Assembly (NCBI GenBank): GCA_910579545.1
Contig: CAJTVI010000009.1
Coordinates: 1-59,274 of the forward strand
Direction: 5' to 3'
DNA: 59,274 nt
Source: an uncultured Oscillospiraceae bacterium
GTDB taxonomy: Bacteria; Bacillota; Clostridia; Oscillospirales; Ruminococcaceae
This document shows positions 48,962-57,548 of this stretch, piece by piece; positions within the stretch are counted from its first letter, which is position 1; the number at the start of each line of letters is the position of its first letter. The notes below the pieces were generated by a model that worked only from the letters and a program-made list of their open reading frames with translations, had not been told where the DNA came from and made no database searches. A program made the translations under genes and the position numbers.

Positions 48962-49690
48962 ATGCTGGAGTTAAAAGGGATCGCCTGGGGGCTGCCGGGC
49001 GGCGAGGAAATTATCAAGGACGTAAGCTTTTCCGTGCCCACCGGCCGGCTGGTGGTGGTGACCGGGCCGAACGGCGGCGGCAAAACCAGCCTAGCCAAGC
49101 TGATCGCGGGGCTGGAGGCCCCTTCGGCCGGGCAGATTTTGCTGGATGGGCAGGACATTACCGGGCTGGACATTACCGCCCGGGCGCGGGCCGGGGTGGG
49201 CTATGCCTTCCAGCAGCCGGTGCGCTTTAAGGGGCTGACCGTGCGGGACCTGCTGGAACTGGCCGCCGGCCGTCCGATGGACGAGGCGGCCCTGTGCGAG
49301 GTGCTGGGCAAGGTGGGGCTGTGCGCCAACGAATACATTGACCGGGAACTGAACGCCAGCCTCTCGGGCGGGGAGATCAAGCGGATCGAGATCGCGAGCG
49401 TGTTGGCCCGCAGGGCAAAGCTTTCGATTTTTGACGAGCCGGAGGCCGGCATTGACCTGTGGAGCTTTGCCCGGCTGGTGGAAACCTTTGAGGAACTGCG
49501 CAAAAACGCCGCCGGCACCCTGATGATTATCAGCCACCAGGAGCGCATCCTTGCCATTGCGGACGAGATCGTGGTGATCGCCGAGGGCCGGGTGCGGGCG
49601 GCCGGCCCCCGCGGGGAGGTTCTGCCCACCCTGCTGGGCAACGAGCGGGCGGCGCGCTGCCCGCTGGGGAAAGGGAGTGCCGTGGTATGA
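48962..49690 (+). CDS. sufC: SufC-like Fe-S assembly ATPase of a minimal SUF (SMS-type) system
   Basis: 242-aa soluble ABC ATPase. Walker A VTGPNGGGKTSLAKLIAG, Q-loop YAFQQPVRF, signature SLSGGEIKRIEIASVL (the G-G-E form of SufC), Walker B LSIFDEPEAGIDLWS and switch His IISHQERIL. These features match SufC rather than solute importers. It overlaps its partner by ATGA at 49687-49690, and no SufS, SufU or second SufB/D gene is beside it, fitting the two-gene SmsCB arrangement reported for anaerobes. Ribosome site AAGGAGG. Predicted to drive Fe-S scaffold changes. Confidence 0.88.
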   Translation: MLELKGIAWGLPGGEEIIKDVSFSVPTGRLVVVTGPNGGGKTSLAKLIAGLEAPSAGQILLDGQDITGLDITARARAGVGYAFQQPVRFKGLTVRDLLELAAGRPMDEAALCEVLGKVGLCANEYIDRELNASLSGGEIKRIEIASVLARRAKLSIFDEPEAGIDLWSFARLVETFEELRKNAAGTLMIISHQERILAIADEIVVIAEGRVRAAGPRGEVLPTLLGNERAARCPLGKGSAVV

Positions 49691-50613
49691 GCGAGATGAA
49701 CCAGATTACCGAGCAGCTTTTGCGGATGGTCTCGGATTTTGATGGGGCCTTTACCGGCGCCTACAACATCCGGCAGGACGGCGAGTGCGCGGGGCGGCAG
49801 TCCAGCCCCAACATCCGGCTGGAAAACAAGGCCGACGGCCCCGGCCTTGTAATCCAGGTGCTGCCCGGCACCAAGGGCGAGACAGTGTATATCCCCGCCT
49901 GCGTGACCCACAGCAATCTGGACGACCTTGTGTACAACGACTTTTTTATAGGCGAGGGCGCGGACGTGGTGATCGTGGCCGGCTGCGGGGTGCACGCGGA
50001 CGGCGAGGAGGACGCGCGCCACAACGGCATCCACCGGTTTTTTGTGGGGCGCGGCGCGCATGTGCTTTACAAAGAAAAGCATGTGGGCACCGGCAGCGGG
50101 GCGGGCGCGCGGCGGATCGACCCGGTCACCGACATCACCCTGGCCGAGGACGCCTGCCTTGAGATGGACACGGTGCAGCTGGGCGGGGTGGACACCACCC
50201 TGCGCAAAACCACCGCCAGCCTTGCCGCCCGGGCGAGGCTGATCGTGCGGGAGCGGCTTTTGACCGAGGGGGGCCAGCAGGCCGAGAGCGATTTTACCGT
50301 GACCCTTACCGGCGAGGACTCGGGGGTGGACCTTGTTTCCCGCTCGGTGGCAAAGGGGCATTCGCGGCAGGTTTTCCGCTCGAACCTGCGGGGGCTTGCC
50401 CGCTGCACCGGCCACTCAGAGTGCGACGCCATCCTGGCCGAGCAGGGCAGCGTGCTGGCCCTGCCGGGTCTGGAAGCAAAGCACCTGGATGCCGCGCTGA
50501 TCCACGAGGCCGCCATTGGCAAGATCGCGGGCGAGCAGCTGCTCAAGCTGCGCACCCTGGGCCTGACCGAGCAGGAGGCCGAGGAGCGGATCGTGGCGGG
50601 GTTTTTAAAATAA
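49687..50613 (+). CDS. SufB/SufD-like Fe-S scaffold protein of a minimal SUF (SMS-type) system
   Basis: 308 aa, shorter than SufB (~465-495) and SufD (~420). The beta-helix core is visible as VYIPACVTHSNLDDLVYNDFFIGEGADVVIVAGCGVH and GIHRFFVGRGAHVLYKEKHVGTG. The C-terminal portion has AILAEQGSVLALPGLEAKHLDAALIHEAAIGKIA, corresponding to the SufB/SufD C-terminal helix region with E-A-A-I-G-x-I. Candidate ligands include C in PACVTH and GCGVH. Coupled to the ATPase gene by a 4-nt overlap. Likely homodimeric scaffold; named here only by family. Confidence 0.87.
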   Translation: MSEMNQITEQLLRMVSDFDGAFTGAYNIRQDGECAGRQSSPNIRLENKADGPGLVIQVLPGTKGETVYIPACVTHSNLDDLVYNDFFIGEGADVVIVAGCGVHADGEEDARHNGIHRFFVGRGAHVLYKEKHVGTGSGAGARRIDPVTDITLAEDACLEMDTVQLGGVDTTLRKTTASLAARARLIVRERLLTEGGQQAESDFTVTLTGEDSGVDLVSRSVAKGHSRQVFRSNLRGLARCTGHSECDAILAEQGSVLALPGLEAKHLDAALIHEAAIGKIAGEQLLKLRTLGLTEQEAEERIVAGFLK

Positions 50614-50773
50614 CCCCTCCAATTGCTTTTGCGGCTTTGCTTTATTGCTAAGCCGCCGCTTTGCCGGCGGGGCGGCGGCAAACGCCGGCCTGCAAACGCA
50701 CCCTGATGCCCGCCGGTGGCGGGGCAGCGGCAAATGCCGCCCTGCCGCCCCCGGCACGGCCTGTTTTATGCAG

Positions 50774-50821
50774 AAAACCCCGCCCGCCCAGGCAAAAACG
50801 CCGGGGCGGGCGGGGTTTTTT
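50774..50821. terminator. Bidirectional terminator between the SUF-like operon and plsY
   Basis: AAAACCCCGCCCGCCC (50774-50790 region) pairs with GGGGCGGGCGGGGTTTT (50803-50820), with a small inner loop; A-run and T-run on the two sides serve both converging genes. Bases 50614-50773 contain no supported gene. Confidence 0.88.
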
Positions 50822-50828
50822 ATGCGTA

Positions 50829-51596
50829 TTATTGATCCTTTTTGCCCTTGCCGAACTTGCTGAGGTCAAACTTGTACTCGGTGCCATTGCGGATGCGCTG
50901 GATGTTGGAGCGGTGCATCCAGATGACCAGCCCGCCCATGATGGCGGCGCAGAGAGTGGTAAACAGGATATCGCCCCCGCGGTACCAGGCGTACAGGGCG
51001 GTAAACACCGGGTAGAGGGCCGCGGCGGTGATGCTGCACAGGCTCATCATGCGGAACATGAGGAACTCGATCACAAAGATCACCGCCAGCGCCAGCACCA
51101 CCGGCGGCGCGGTGGCCAGGATGGCGCCCGCCGCGGTGGCCACCCCCTTGCCCCCCTTAAAGTGGAACCAGATGGGCCAGAGGTGCCCCAGTACTGCGCA
51201 GAAGGCCGAGATGTAGGCGCCCACCAGCGCCGCCTCGGGGTTCAGGTTTACAAGGGTGACCAAAAACCGCCCCAGCAGGGTGGCTATGGCCCCCTTGCCA
51301 AGGTCGCCGATGATGGTAAGACCGGCCGCCTTGCCGCCAAAGGTGCGCAGCATGTTGGTGGTGCCGGCATTGCCGCTGCCGTGGGTGCGGATGTCGTCCT
51401 TATACATCCGTTTGCTGACCATGATGCCAAAATCCAGGCTTCCGATGAGGTAGGCCAGCACACCGCCCAGCAGCCACATGCCAATGGTGGGCCAGGAAAA
51501 GCGGGTGGTTACAAAAATAGCGGTGGGGCCATCCGCCCCGCCGATGATGCCGATGCTGGCCTGGGCAAAAAACAGCCGTGTGATCGCATTGAACAT
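50829..51596 (-). CDS. plsY: Glycerol-3-phosphate acyltransferase PlsY with unusual N-terminal extension
   Basis: 255 aa, against ~200 for typical PlsY. The PlsY part (from ~residue 40) shows YLIGSLDFGIMVSKRMYKDDIRTHGSGNAGTTNMLRTFG, i.e. the S-G-N-x-G-T-T-N acyl-phosphate block, then DLGKGAIATLLG and HLWPIWFHFKGGKGVATA; it transfers acyl from acyl-phosphate to glycerol-3-phosphate to start phospholipid synthesis. The first ~35 residues carry IGIIGGADGPTAIFVTTRF, the signature loop of sodium-pumping decarboxylase beta subunits (OadB/GcdB), which is not part of ordinary PlsY. ATG at 51596 has AAAGGAGGG upstream. Confidence 0.88.
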   Translation of the reverse strand: MFNAITRLFFAQASIGIIGGADGPTAIFVTTRFSWPTIGMWLLGGVLAYLIGSLDFGIMVSKRMYKDDIRTHGSGNAGTTNMLRTFGGKAAGLTIIGDLGKGAIATLLGRFLVTLVNLNPEAALVGAYISAFCAVLGHLWPIWFHFKGGKGVATAAGAILATAPPVVLALAVIFVIEFLMFRMMSLCSITAAALYPVFTALYAWYRGGDILFTTLCAAIMGGLVIWMHRSNIQRIRNGTEYKFDLSKFGKGKKDQ

Positions 51597-51742
51597 TGCT
51601 ATTCCCTCCTTTGCAGACGCTGCTGCTCTGCCGGGCCGGCCCATGTTCCCCTGCCCCGCGGCCGGTTTTTGTGCGGCGCGGCGGCATGCCAGCCCTGTAT
51701 TGATTCCCCGCCGGACGAATTTTCGTCCGGCAAAATGGGGGT

Positions 51743-51805
51743 CTGGGGGGCGCGCCCCCCAGATCGGCCTTTTTACGCCGCCCCCCAGATCGGCCCTTTT
51801 ACGCC
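51743..51805. repeat. Palindrome and 26-bp tandem duplication upstream of plsY / after der
   Basis: CTGGGGGG-CGCG-CCCCCCAG (51743-51762) is a perfect 20-bp palindrome. The unit GCCCCCCAGATCGGCC plus TTTTTACGCC (51754-51779) is repeated at 51780-51805 with one change. The region 51597-51812 has no gene. Confidence 0.8.
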
Positions 51806-51812
51806 GTTAGCC

Positions 51813-53153
51813 TTACGGCCGGCCCTTGGCGCTGCCGTCGCCCCGCTCGCGCACCAGCATGCGCACCGGCGTGCCCTCAAGGGCAAAGCTCTCCCGGATC
51901 TGGTTTTCGAGATACCGCTGGTAGGAAAAATGGAAGAGATCCCTGCGGTTGACAAAACAGACAAAGGTGGGCGGCCGGGTGGACGCCTGGGTCATGTAAA
52001 AAATCTTGAGCCGTCGCCCCTTGTCGCTGGGAGGCTGCACCCGCGCGGTGGCCCGGGCCAAAAGCTCGTTGAGCACCCCCGTGCGCACCCGCAGCGCGTT
52101 GTTGGCGTCCACAGTTTTGATCGTTTCAAACAGCTTGTCCACCCGCTGGCCGGTTTTGGCGCTGATGAACAGGATGGGCGCGTAGGCCATAAAGCTAAAA
52201 TCGTTTTCCAGCTTTTTGCGCATGGCATCCATCGTTTTGTCGTCTTTTTCTACCGCGTCCCACTTGTTGACCGCGATGATGCAGGCCTTGCCCTGCTCGT
52301 GGGCGTAGCCCGCCACCTTGCTGTCCTGCTCGGTAAAGCCCTCGGTTGCGTCGATCATGACAACGCACACCCGGCTGCGCTCTACCGCCGCCAGGCTGCG
52401 CAGCACACTGTACCGCTCTACCCCATCCTCTACCCGGCCCTTTTTGCGCAGGCCGGCGGTGTCGGTAAACATAAAGCTGCCAAAGCGGTTGTCCACCGGG
52501 CTGTCGATGGCGTCCCGGGTGGTGCCGGCCTCGTCGGCCACGATCATCCGCTCCTCGCCCAGGATGTAGTTTACAAGGCTGGACTTGCCCACGTTGGGCC
52601 GGCCGATCACCGCCACCGGGATCCGCTCGTCCTCCTCCTCGCCTTCGCCGGGCCAGGCCAGATGGGCGCACACCGCGTCCAGCAGATCGCCGGTGCCGTG
52701 CCCGTGCACGCTGGACACCGCCACCAGCTCGCCCAGGCCAAGGGAGTAGAAATCGTACAGCTCAAGCGGCGGCTCGCCCACCCGGTCGCACTTGTTCACC
52801 GCCAGCACCACCGGCTTGCCGCTGCGCTGCAAGAGGGCCGCGATCTCCTGGTCCTGGGCGGTGACCCCGGCCGTGAGGTCGGTGACCATCACGATGCAGT
52901 CGGCCGAATCGATGGCAAGCTGGGCCTGCCGGCGGATGTGCGCCAGGATGCCGTCGTCCGCCCCCGGCTCGATGCCGCCGGTATCGGCCAGCAAAAAGCG
53001 GCGGTTCTGCCACTCGCACTCGGCAAAAATGCGGTCCCGGGTAATGCCGGGGGTATCCTCCACAATGGCCAGCCGTTGGCCGATGAGCTTGTTAAAAAGG
53101 GTGGATTTGCCCACGTTGGGCCGGCCCACCACCGCCACAATGGGTTTTGCCAT
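51813..53153 (-). CDS. der: Ribosome-assembly GTPase Der (EngA)
   Basis: 446-aa double GTPase needed for 50S subunit assembly. First G domain: GRPNVGKSTLFNKLIG (G1), DTPGITRDR (G2/G3 area), DTGG, NKCD. Second: GRPNVGKSSLVNYILG, DEAGTTRDAID, DTAGLRKKG, NKWD. The C-terminal ~80 residues form the KH-like domain, with KIFYMTQASTRPPTFVCFVN. Length is standard. ATG at 53153. The genes upstream and downstream (DUF512 radical SAM protein and PlsY) are its usual neighbours in Clostridia. Confidence 0.96.
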   Translation of the reverse strand: MAKPIVAVVGRPNVGKSTLFNKLIGQRLAIVEDTPGITRDRIFAECEWQNRRFLLADTGGIEPGADDGILAHIRRQAQLAIDSADCIVMVTDLTAGVTAQDQEIAALLQRSGKPVVLAVNKCDRVGEPPLELYDFYSLGLGELVAVSSVHGHGTGDLLDAVCAHLAWPGEGEEEDERIPVAVIGRPNVGKSSLVNYILGEERMIVADEAGTTRDAIDSPVDNRFGSFMFTDTAGLRKKGRVEDGVERYSVLRSLAAVERSRVCVVMIDATEGFTEQDSKVAGYAHEQGKACIIAVNKWDAVEKDDKTMDAMRKKLENDFSFMAYAPILFISAKTGQRVDKLFETIKTVDANNALRVRTGVLNELLARATARVQPPSDKGRRLKIFYMTQASTRPPTFVCFVNRRDLFHFSYQRYLENQIRESFALEGTPVRMLVRERGDGSAKGRP

Positions 53154-53208
53154 ACCGTTGTTTCCTTTCTTTAGCGTCCCGCGCCGCGCCCGAGGGGTTT
53201 TGACGCGC

Positions 53209-54522
53209 CTACTCCCGCGCGCCGATCAGCGCCCGCAAACAGTCGCCGCCGTCGCTGGGCAGGATCAGCACCCGCACCCCCAACGCGCGCTCCAGCTGCT
53301 GCACCGTAATGTCGTCCAAAAAGCGGTCCCGCTCGGTGCGCAGCATGTTTTCGGGCACGCCCAGCAGCCTGCTGTGCAGCCTGCCCCTGCACTGGGCAAT
53401 GATGTCGGTTGCGGTAACCAGCCCCGCCACGGCCACGTTGCCGCCAAAAAAGTCGTTGCGGATGGGGTGCACCCAGAGCGAGACGCCCCGGTGGACCCGC
53501 TGGGCGGCCGCGGTGAGCTCGTGGATGAGCGGCGCGGCCATGGTGCCGGTAACAAGGTCGATCCGGCGGGGCACAAGGGGCGTTTTGCGCCGGGCAGAGG
53601 CCAGCGCGGTCAAAAACGCCTCCCGGAAGCTGCGCCACATGCCCACCCCGTTTTCCAGCTGGGGGTACCCCTCGTAAAAAACCGCCGGCGGTACCGGCCG
53701 CCCGGCCAGCAGGTACCATTCGTCCCCCGGATAGATCAGCCGGCTGCCGCAGCGCTTTTTGCAGCTTTCGCCCGCCTCCTCTAAAATATCCAGCACCTCG
53801 CCCGCGCTGGCCGCATCGTAGGGGGTAAGCGGGTAAAGCCCCTTGCGGTAGGCGGTAAGCCCGCTGGGCACCGCCGCGATGCTCTGCACCGCCGGGTGCA
53901 GGCCGGCCAGGTCGGCCAGGGTGCGGCGCAGCGCCTCGCCGTCGTTGACGCCGCGGCAGAGCACCAGCTGGCAGTTGAGGGTGATGCCCGCCTCGGCAAA
54001 CTCCCGCAGGTAGCCCAGCACCTCGCCCGCGCGCTTGTTGGCCATCATCCGCACCCGCAGGGCGGGGTCGGTGGTGTGCACCGACACATTGATGGGGCTG
54101 ATGTGCATCGCCTTGATGCGGTCCACCTCGCGCCGGTTCAGGTTGGTCAGGGTGATGTAGTTGCCAAACAAAAAGGAGAGCCGCTCGTCGTCGTCCTTAA
54201 AATACAGGCTCTCGCGCAGGCCGGGGGGCAGCTGGTCGATAAAGCAGAACATGCAGTGGTTGGCGCAGGCGTGCTGCTGATCGATAAGGTAGGTGGCAAA
54301 ATTGCAGCCCAGCGGCTCGTACTCGGCCTTTTGCACCGAGAGGTAGCGCAGCTTGCCCTCCATCGAAACGGCCAGCGAAAACGCGGCGGGGGTGGTGTAA
54401 AACTGGTAGTCCAGCATGTCGTTGAGTTCGTTCCCGTCCGCCGAGAGCAGCACGGCCCCGGCCGAAAGGCCCAGCCGTTCGGCCGCCGAGCCCTTATCGA
54501 CCGACTGTACCCGTATTGCCAT
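53209..54522 (-). CDS. PDZ - radical SAM-like - DUF512 protein
   Basis: 437 aa. An N-terminal PDZ-like part (VDKGSAAERLGLSAGAVLLS) leads into a radical SAM core whose cluster motif reads CANHCMFCFIDQLP (C-x3-C-x2-C), with LTNLNRREVDRI and NVSVHTTDPALRVRMM further on. The C-terminal half is DUF512, including VTGTMAAPLIHEL and RNDFFGGNVAVAGLVTATDI. Commonly found beside der in Clostridia, hence sometimes linked to ribosome or redox biology; no proven reaction known to me. Start MAIRVQSVDKG at 54522 has a weak AAAGGGGG. The 196 nt to the rpmF gene carry no supported gene. Confidence 0.85.
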   Translation of the reverse strand: MAIRVQSVDKGSAAERLGLSAGAVLLSADGNELNDMLDYQFYTTPAAFSLAVSMEGKLRYLSVQKAEYEPLGCNFATYLIDQQHACANHCMFCFIDQLPPGLRESLYFKDDDERLSFLFGNYITLTNLNRREVDRIKAMHISPINVSVHTTDPALRVRMMANKRAGEVLGYLREFAEAGITLNCQLVLCRGVNDGEALRRTLADLAGLHPAVQSIAAVPSGLTAYRKGLYPLTPYDAASAGEVLDILEEAGESCKKRCGSRLIYPGDEWYLLAGRPVPPAVFYEGYPQLENGVGMWRSFREAFLTALASARRKTPLVPRRIDLVTGTMAAPLIHELTAAAQRVHRGVSLWVHPIRNDFFGGNVAVAGLVTATDIIAQCRGRLHSRLLGVPENMLRTERDRFLDDITVQQLERALGVRVLILPSDGGDCLRALIGARE

Positions 54523-54718
54523 GGCCGCCGCCCCCTTTTGCTGTGGTAAGCCCGCCGGGCGGGCCGTTTGCGCGCCGCCGCTTGCGGCGGCGGGGCCGGG
54601 CCCCGCCGACCCGCCCAAGGCCGCCGCCCGCTACAAACCGCCGCTCCGCGCGGCATGCTGTACGCCGTGATAAGAAAAAGAGGAAGGCAAAAGCGCCCTC
54701 CCCCCTCTTTGGCCCTGC

Positions 54719-54901
54719 TCAGGCCTCTTTTTTGACGATTTCCTTGCCCTTGTAGTAGCCGCAGTTGCCGCATACCTGGTGGGGAAGTTTATACTCGCCG
54801 CACTGGCTGCATTTTACCAGCGCGGGAGCCTCCAGCTTCCACACAGAGGAGCGGCGTTTGTCGCGCCGTGCCTTGGAAACCTTTCTCTTGGGTACTGCCA
54901 T
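54719..54901 (-). CDS. rpmF: 50S ribosomal protein L32
   Basis: 60-aa large-subunit protein. MAVPKRKVSKARRDKRRSSVW is the canonical start, and CSQCGEYKLPHQVCGNCGYYKG is the four-cysteine zinc ribbon. ATG follows GAGGAGGTG. It lies 23 nt after yceD on the same strand, the common yceD-rpmF pair, and shares its promoter at 55476-55504. Confidence 0.97.
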   Translation of the reverse strand: MAVPKRKVSKARRDKRRSSVWKLEAPALVKCSQCGEYKLPHQVCGNCGYYKGKEIVKKEA

Positions 54902-54924
54902 CTTAGCACCTCCTCATATGGGAA

Positions 54925-55425
54925 TCAATCGAGCAGTCTTTTCAAACCGGCCATCCGCGGGTCCAGGCTGGGGCTTTGCTGCGGGTCGGTACAGCCGCAG
55001 CCGTCCCGTTTGGGCCTGCCGCAAACCGGGCACAGGCCCTCGCAGCCCGGCTGGCAGAGCAGCAGCGGCTCGGCCTCGAGCACAAGCTCCTGGTACACCA
55101 GTTCGTCCAGCGGCAAAAGGCCGCCGGGCAAAAGCGGGAGTTCCAGCTCGCCCCCGGCAAGGTCCGCCGGGCGCACCAGCCACTCGCGGCAAAAGGCGTA
55201 AGCCTGCTTTGCGGGCGCAAGGCAGCGGGCGCATTCCCCCGCTGTTTCGGCCTCGATGCCGCAGGTAAGGCGCGCGCCTTCGGCGGTGGGCAGGGCGCTG
55301 AACTGCACCCGCACCGGGGCCTCGACGCGATAGCCCGGAAAATCCCACCCGGACAGGTCCAGCGAAAAAGCTGTTTGGTAAGGCGTGCGGCCGCGCTCCA
55401 AAAAAGTTTTCAGGTCAAACTGCAT
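54925..55425 (-). CDS. yceD: YceD/DUF177-family protein
   Basis: 166 aa, thought to act with L32 or in 23S rRNA processing. The start MQFDLKTFLERGRTPYQ follows AAGAGGTGG; in-frame upstream codons are not supported. CGIEAETAGECARCLAPAKQAY and LLLCQPGCEGLCPVCGRP carry the family's cysteine pairs (C-x2-C and C-x3-C-x2-C-x2-C-like), probably a metal site. The linked rpmF gene supports the call strongly. Confidence 0.9.
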   Translation of the reverse strand: MQFDLKTFLERGRTPYQTAFSLDLSGWDFPGYRVEAPVRVQFSALPTAEGARLTCGIEAETAGECARCLAPAKQAYAFCREWLVRPADLAGGELELPLLPGGLLPLDELVYQELVLEAEPLLLCQPGCEGLCPVCGRPKRDGCGCTDPQQSPSLDPRMAGLKRLLD

Positions 55426-55475
55426 GGTCCACCTCTTGGCAGGGCATAACACGCCCCTGAAACGGCCGCCTAATC

Positions 55476-55504
55476 AGTATACCGAAACCCGCGCGCTTTG
55501 TCAA
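55476..55504 (-). promoter_or_regulatory. Sigma-A promoter of yceD-rpmF
   Basis: Minus strand TTGACA (55499-55504), exactly 17 nt, TATACT (55476-55481), about 50 nt before the yceD start. Confidence 0.88.
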
Positions 55505-55527
55505 CACAAAACTGCGAAGAAACCGGG

Positions 55528-55575
55528 TAAAAAGCCGCCAATGCGGGCCGTTTTACGGCCCGCATCGGCAAAAGC
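55528..55575 (-). terminator. Terminator after the small P-loop protein
   Basis: ATGCGGGCCG-TTTTA-CGGCCCGCAT (55541-55565) inside longer arms with GCCAA/TTGGC-like pairing, flanked by A/T runs on both sides. It ends the leftward gene 55590-55994. Confidence 0.8.
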
Positions 55576-55589
55576 GCAAAACAAAAGGG

Positions 55590-55994
55590 TCACAGGTGTT
55601 TTTTAACAGAATCCGGCAGTTCTTCCTCACTGGCCGAAACGGTAACGGTAACCTTGACCGCGTCGCCGGCCTTGAGCTCGATGGCGTCCAACAGCTGGGC
55701 CAGCTTTTCAAAGTCCCGCCCAACGATCTTGAGGATGCCGTCGATGTACAGCTCGGTGATGTCGTAGTTGCCGGCCAGCACGCCGCACACAAAGCCGTAA
55801 AACATCTCGCCGCCGGTGATGTTGTACTCGTCCACGTCGATCAGGCGGGCCTTGTGCACGATGTCGTAGGTAAGCTTCATGGATTTTTCGATGACCACCA
55901 CATTGCCGGACGTGGTTTTGGCGGCGTGGTTGATCTGCTCGATGATGGTCTTGGTCTTGCCGGAGCCTTTGGTACCAACTACCAGTTTTATCAT
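55590..55994 (-). CDS. Small P-loop protein, conserved in Clostridia (often annotated PilT-like)
   Basis: 134 aa with an N-terminal Walker A VVGTKGSGKTKTIIEQ (residues 5-20) and acidic segment LIDVDEYNITGGEMFYG that could give Walker B-like residues. The remaining sequence ends SASEEELPDSVKKHL. Too short to be the hexameric PilT motor; function unknown. Base composition is less GC-rich than neighbours but codons are ordinary. ATG follows AAAGGAGG. It has its own terminator and lies 79 nt from pgi on the same strand. Confidence 0.8.
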   Translation of the reverse strand: MIKLVVGTKGSGKTKTIIEQINHAAKTTSGNVVVIEKSMKLTYDIVHKARLIDVDEYNITGGEMFYGFVCGVLAGNYDITELYIDGILKIVGRDFEKLAQLLDAIELKAGDAVKVTVTVSASEEELPDSVKKHL

Positions 55995-56073
55995 GGGGGT
56001 TACCTCCTTTAATTTTGCGCGTATTTTGCGCGGCGGATGCCTTTGCCGCGGCAGGGTTTACAGGAAAACGGCC

Positions 56074-57408
56074 TCAGCGCAGCTTTGCCTCCAGCTCGGC
56101 CTTCTGGGCCTCGTAGCCGGGCTTGCCCAAAAGGGCGAACATGTTCTTTTTGTAGCTCTCAACGCCGGGCTGGTCAAAGGGGTTGACCCCCAGCAGGTAG
56201 CCGCTGATGGCGCAGGCCCGCTCAAAGAAGTAGATCAGCCGGCCGAGGTTTTCCTCATCCAGCCTGTCCACCTCCAAAAGGATGTTGGGCACGCCGCCGT
56301 CGGTGTGGGCCAGAATGGTGCCCTCCATCGCCTTGCGGTTGACCACGCTCATGTTCTGATCGGCCAAAAAGTTGAGGCCGTCGAAGTTTTCGGCGCTCTT
56401 GTCAATAAAGAGGTCCCGGGCCGGCTGCTGGATATCCACCACTGTCTCAAACATCAGCCGCGCGCCGTCCTGCACGAACTGGCCCATCGAGTGCAGGTCG
56501 GTGGAGAAGATCACGCTGGTGGGCATCAGGCCCTTGTGGTCCTTGCCCTCGCTCTCGCCAAAGAGCTGCTTGTACCACTCGTTCATCATGGTAAAGTTGG
56601 GCTCGTAGCAGGCCATCAGCTCCACCGATTTGCCCTTGCGGTACAGGATGTTGCGGGCCGCGGCGTAGCGGTAGCAGTCGTTCTCGGGCGAAAGGGTGCT
56701 GTAATCGGCCATGGCGGCGGCAGCGCCGGCCATGAGCTTGTCAATGTCGCACCCGGCGCAGGCGATGGGCAAAAGCCCCACGGCGGTGAGCACCGAGTAG
56801 CGGCCGCCCACATCGTCCGGCACCACAAAGGTCTGCCAGCCCTCGGCGTCGGCCAGCTGCTTGAGGGTGCCGCGGGCCTTGTCGGTGGTGGCGTAGATGC
56901 GGCCTTTGGCCTCCTCCTTGCCCACCGTGTCCTCCAGGTACTGCTTAAAGATGCGGAAGGCCAGCGCCGGCTCGGTGGTGGTGCCGGATTTGGAGATGAC
57001 GTTGACGCTCAGCCGCTTGCCCTCGCAGCAGTCCAGGATGTCCTTGAGGTAGGCCGGCGAGATCGAGTTGCCCACAAAAAAGATCTGCGGGGTGGTTTTG
57101 GCGGTGCAGTTGTACATGCAGCCCCGCAGCGCCTCGATGGCCGCCCGGGCGCCCAGATAGCTGCCCCCGATGCCAATGACCACCAGCACGTCGCTGTCGG
57201 CCATGATCTTGGCCGCGGCGGACTTGATGCGGGCAAACTCCTCCTTGTCGTAGTCCCGCGGGAGGTTTGTCCAGCCCAAAAAGTCGCTTCCCGGGCCGTT
57301 TTTGCCCTCGAGCAGCGCGTGGGCCGCCTCTACCTGCGGGTAGATGGCGGAAAACTCCTCTTCCCGGATAAAACCTGCCAGATGCTTGCCGTTGAATCGG
57401 ACGCCCAT
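56074..57408 (-). CDS. pgi: Glucose-6-phosphate isomerase
   Basis: 444-aa glycolytic enzyme interconverting glucose-6-phosphate and fructose-6-phosphate, in the short bacterial/Bacillus class. VVIGIGGSYLGARAAIEAL is the N-terminal phosphate site; VNVISKSGTTTEPALAFR includes the S-K-S-G-T-T-T-E signature; the late motif VNPFDQPGVESYKKNMFALLG has the catalytic Lys and Gln region. Start MGVRFNGKHL follows GGGAGGAATT; in-frame extension upstream is improbable and crosses a promoter. Provides fructose-6-phosphate for amino-sugar synthesis, but this is a housekeeping gene. Confidence 0.96.
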   Translation of the reverse strand: MGVRFNGKHLAGFIREEEFSAIYPQVEAAHALLEGKNGPGSDFLGWTNLPRDYDKEEFARIKSAAAKIMADSDVLVVIGIGGSYLGARAAIEALRGCMYNCTAKTTPQIFFVGNSISPAYLKDILDCCEGKRLSVNVISKSGTTTEPALAFRIFKQYLEDTVGKEEAKGRIYATTDKARGTLKQLADAEGWQTFVVPDDVGGRYSVLTAVGLLPIACAGCDIDKLMAGAAAAMADYSTLSPENDCYRYAAARNILYRKGKSVELMACYEPNFTMMNEWYKQLFGESEGKDHKGLMPTSVIFSTDLHSMGQFVQDGARLMFETVVDIQQPARDLFIDKSAENFDGLNFLADQNMSVVNRKAMEGTILAHTDGGVPNILLEVDRLDEENLGRLIYFFERACAISGYLLGVNPFDQPGVESYKKNMFALLGKPGYEAQKAELEAKLR

Positions 57409-57519
57409 TGCCAATTCCTCCCATAATACCGCGGGAAAAGCCCCAAAAGCCCCTGCGCGCCCGGCAAAAGCCAAAGGCGGGCAAACGCCCGGGCCTCCCT
57501 TTTGAGTTTTGTTACTATA

Positions 57520-57548
57520 ACTATACCTTTTTGCAGGGTTGCTGTCAA
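57520..57548 (-). promoter_or_regulatory. Sigma-A promoter of pgi
   Basis: Minus strand TTGACA (57543-57548), exactly 17 nt, TATAGT (57520-57525). The leader to the start is ~105 nt. The 435-nt gap 57409-57843 also holds the terminator at 57666-57706 and no gene. Confidence 0.88.
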
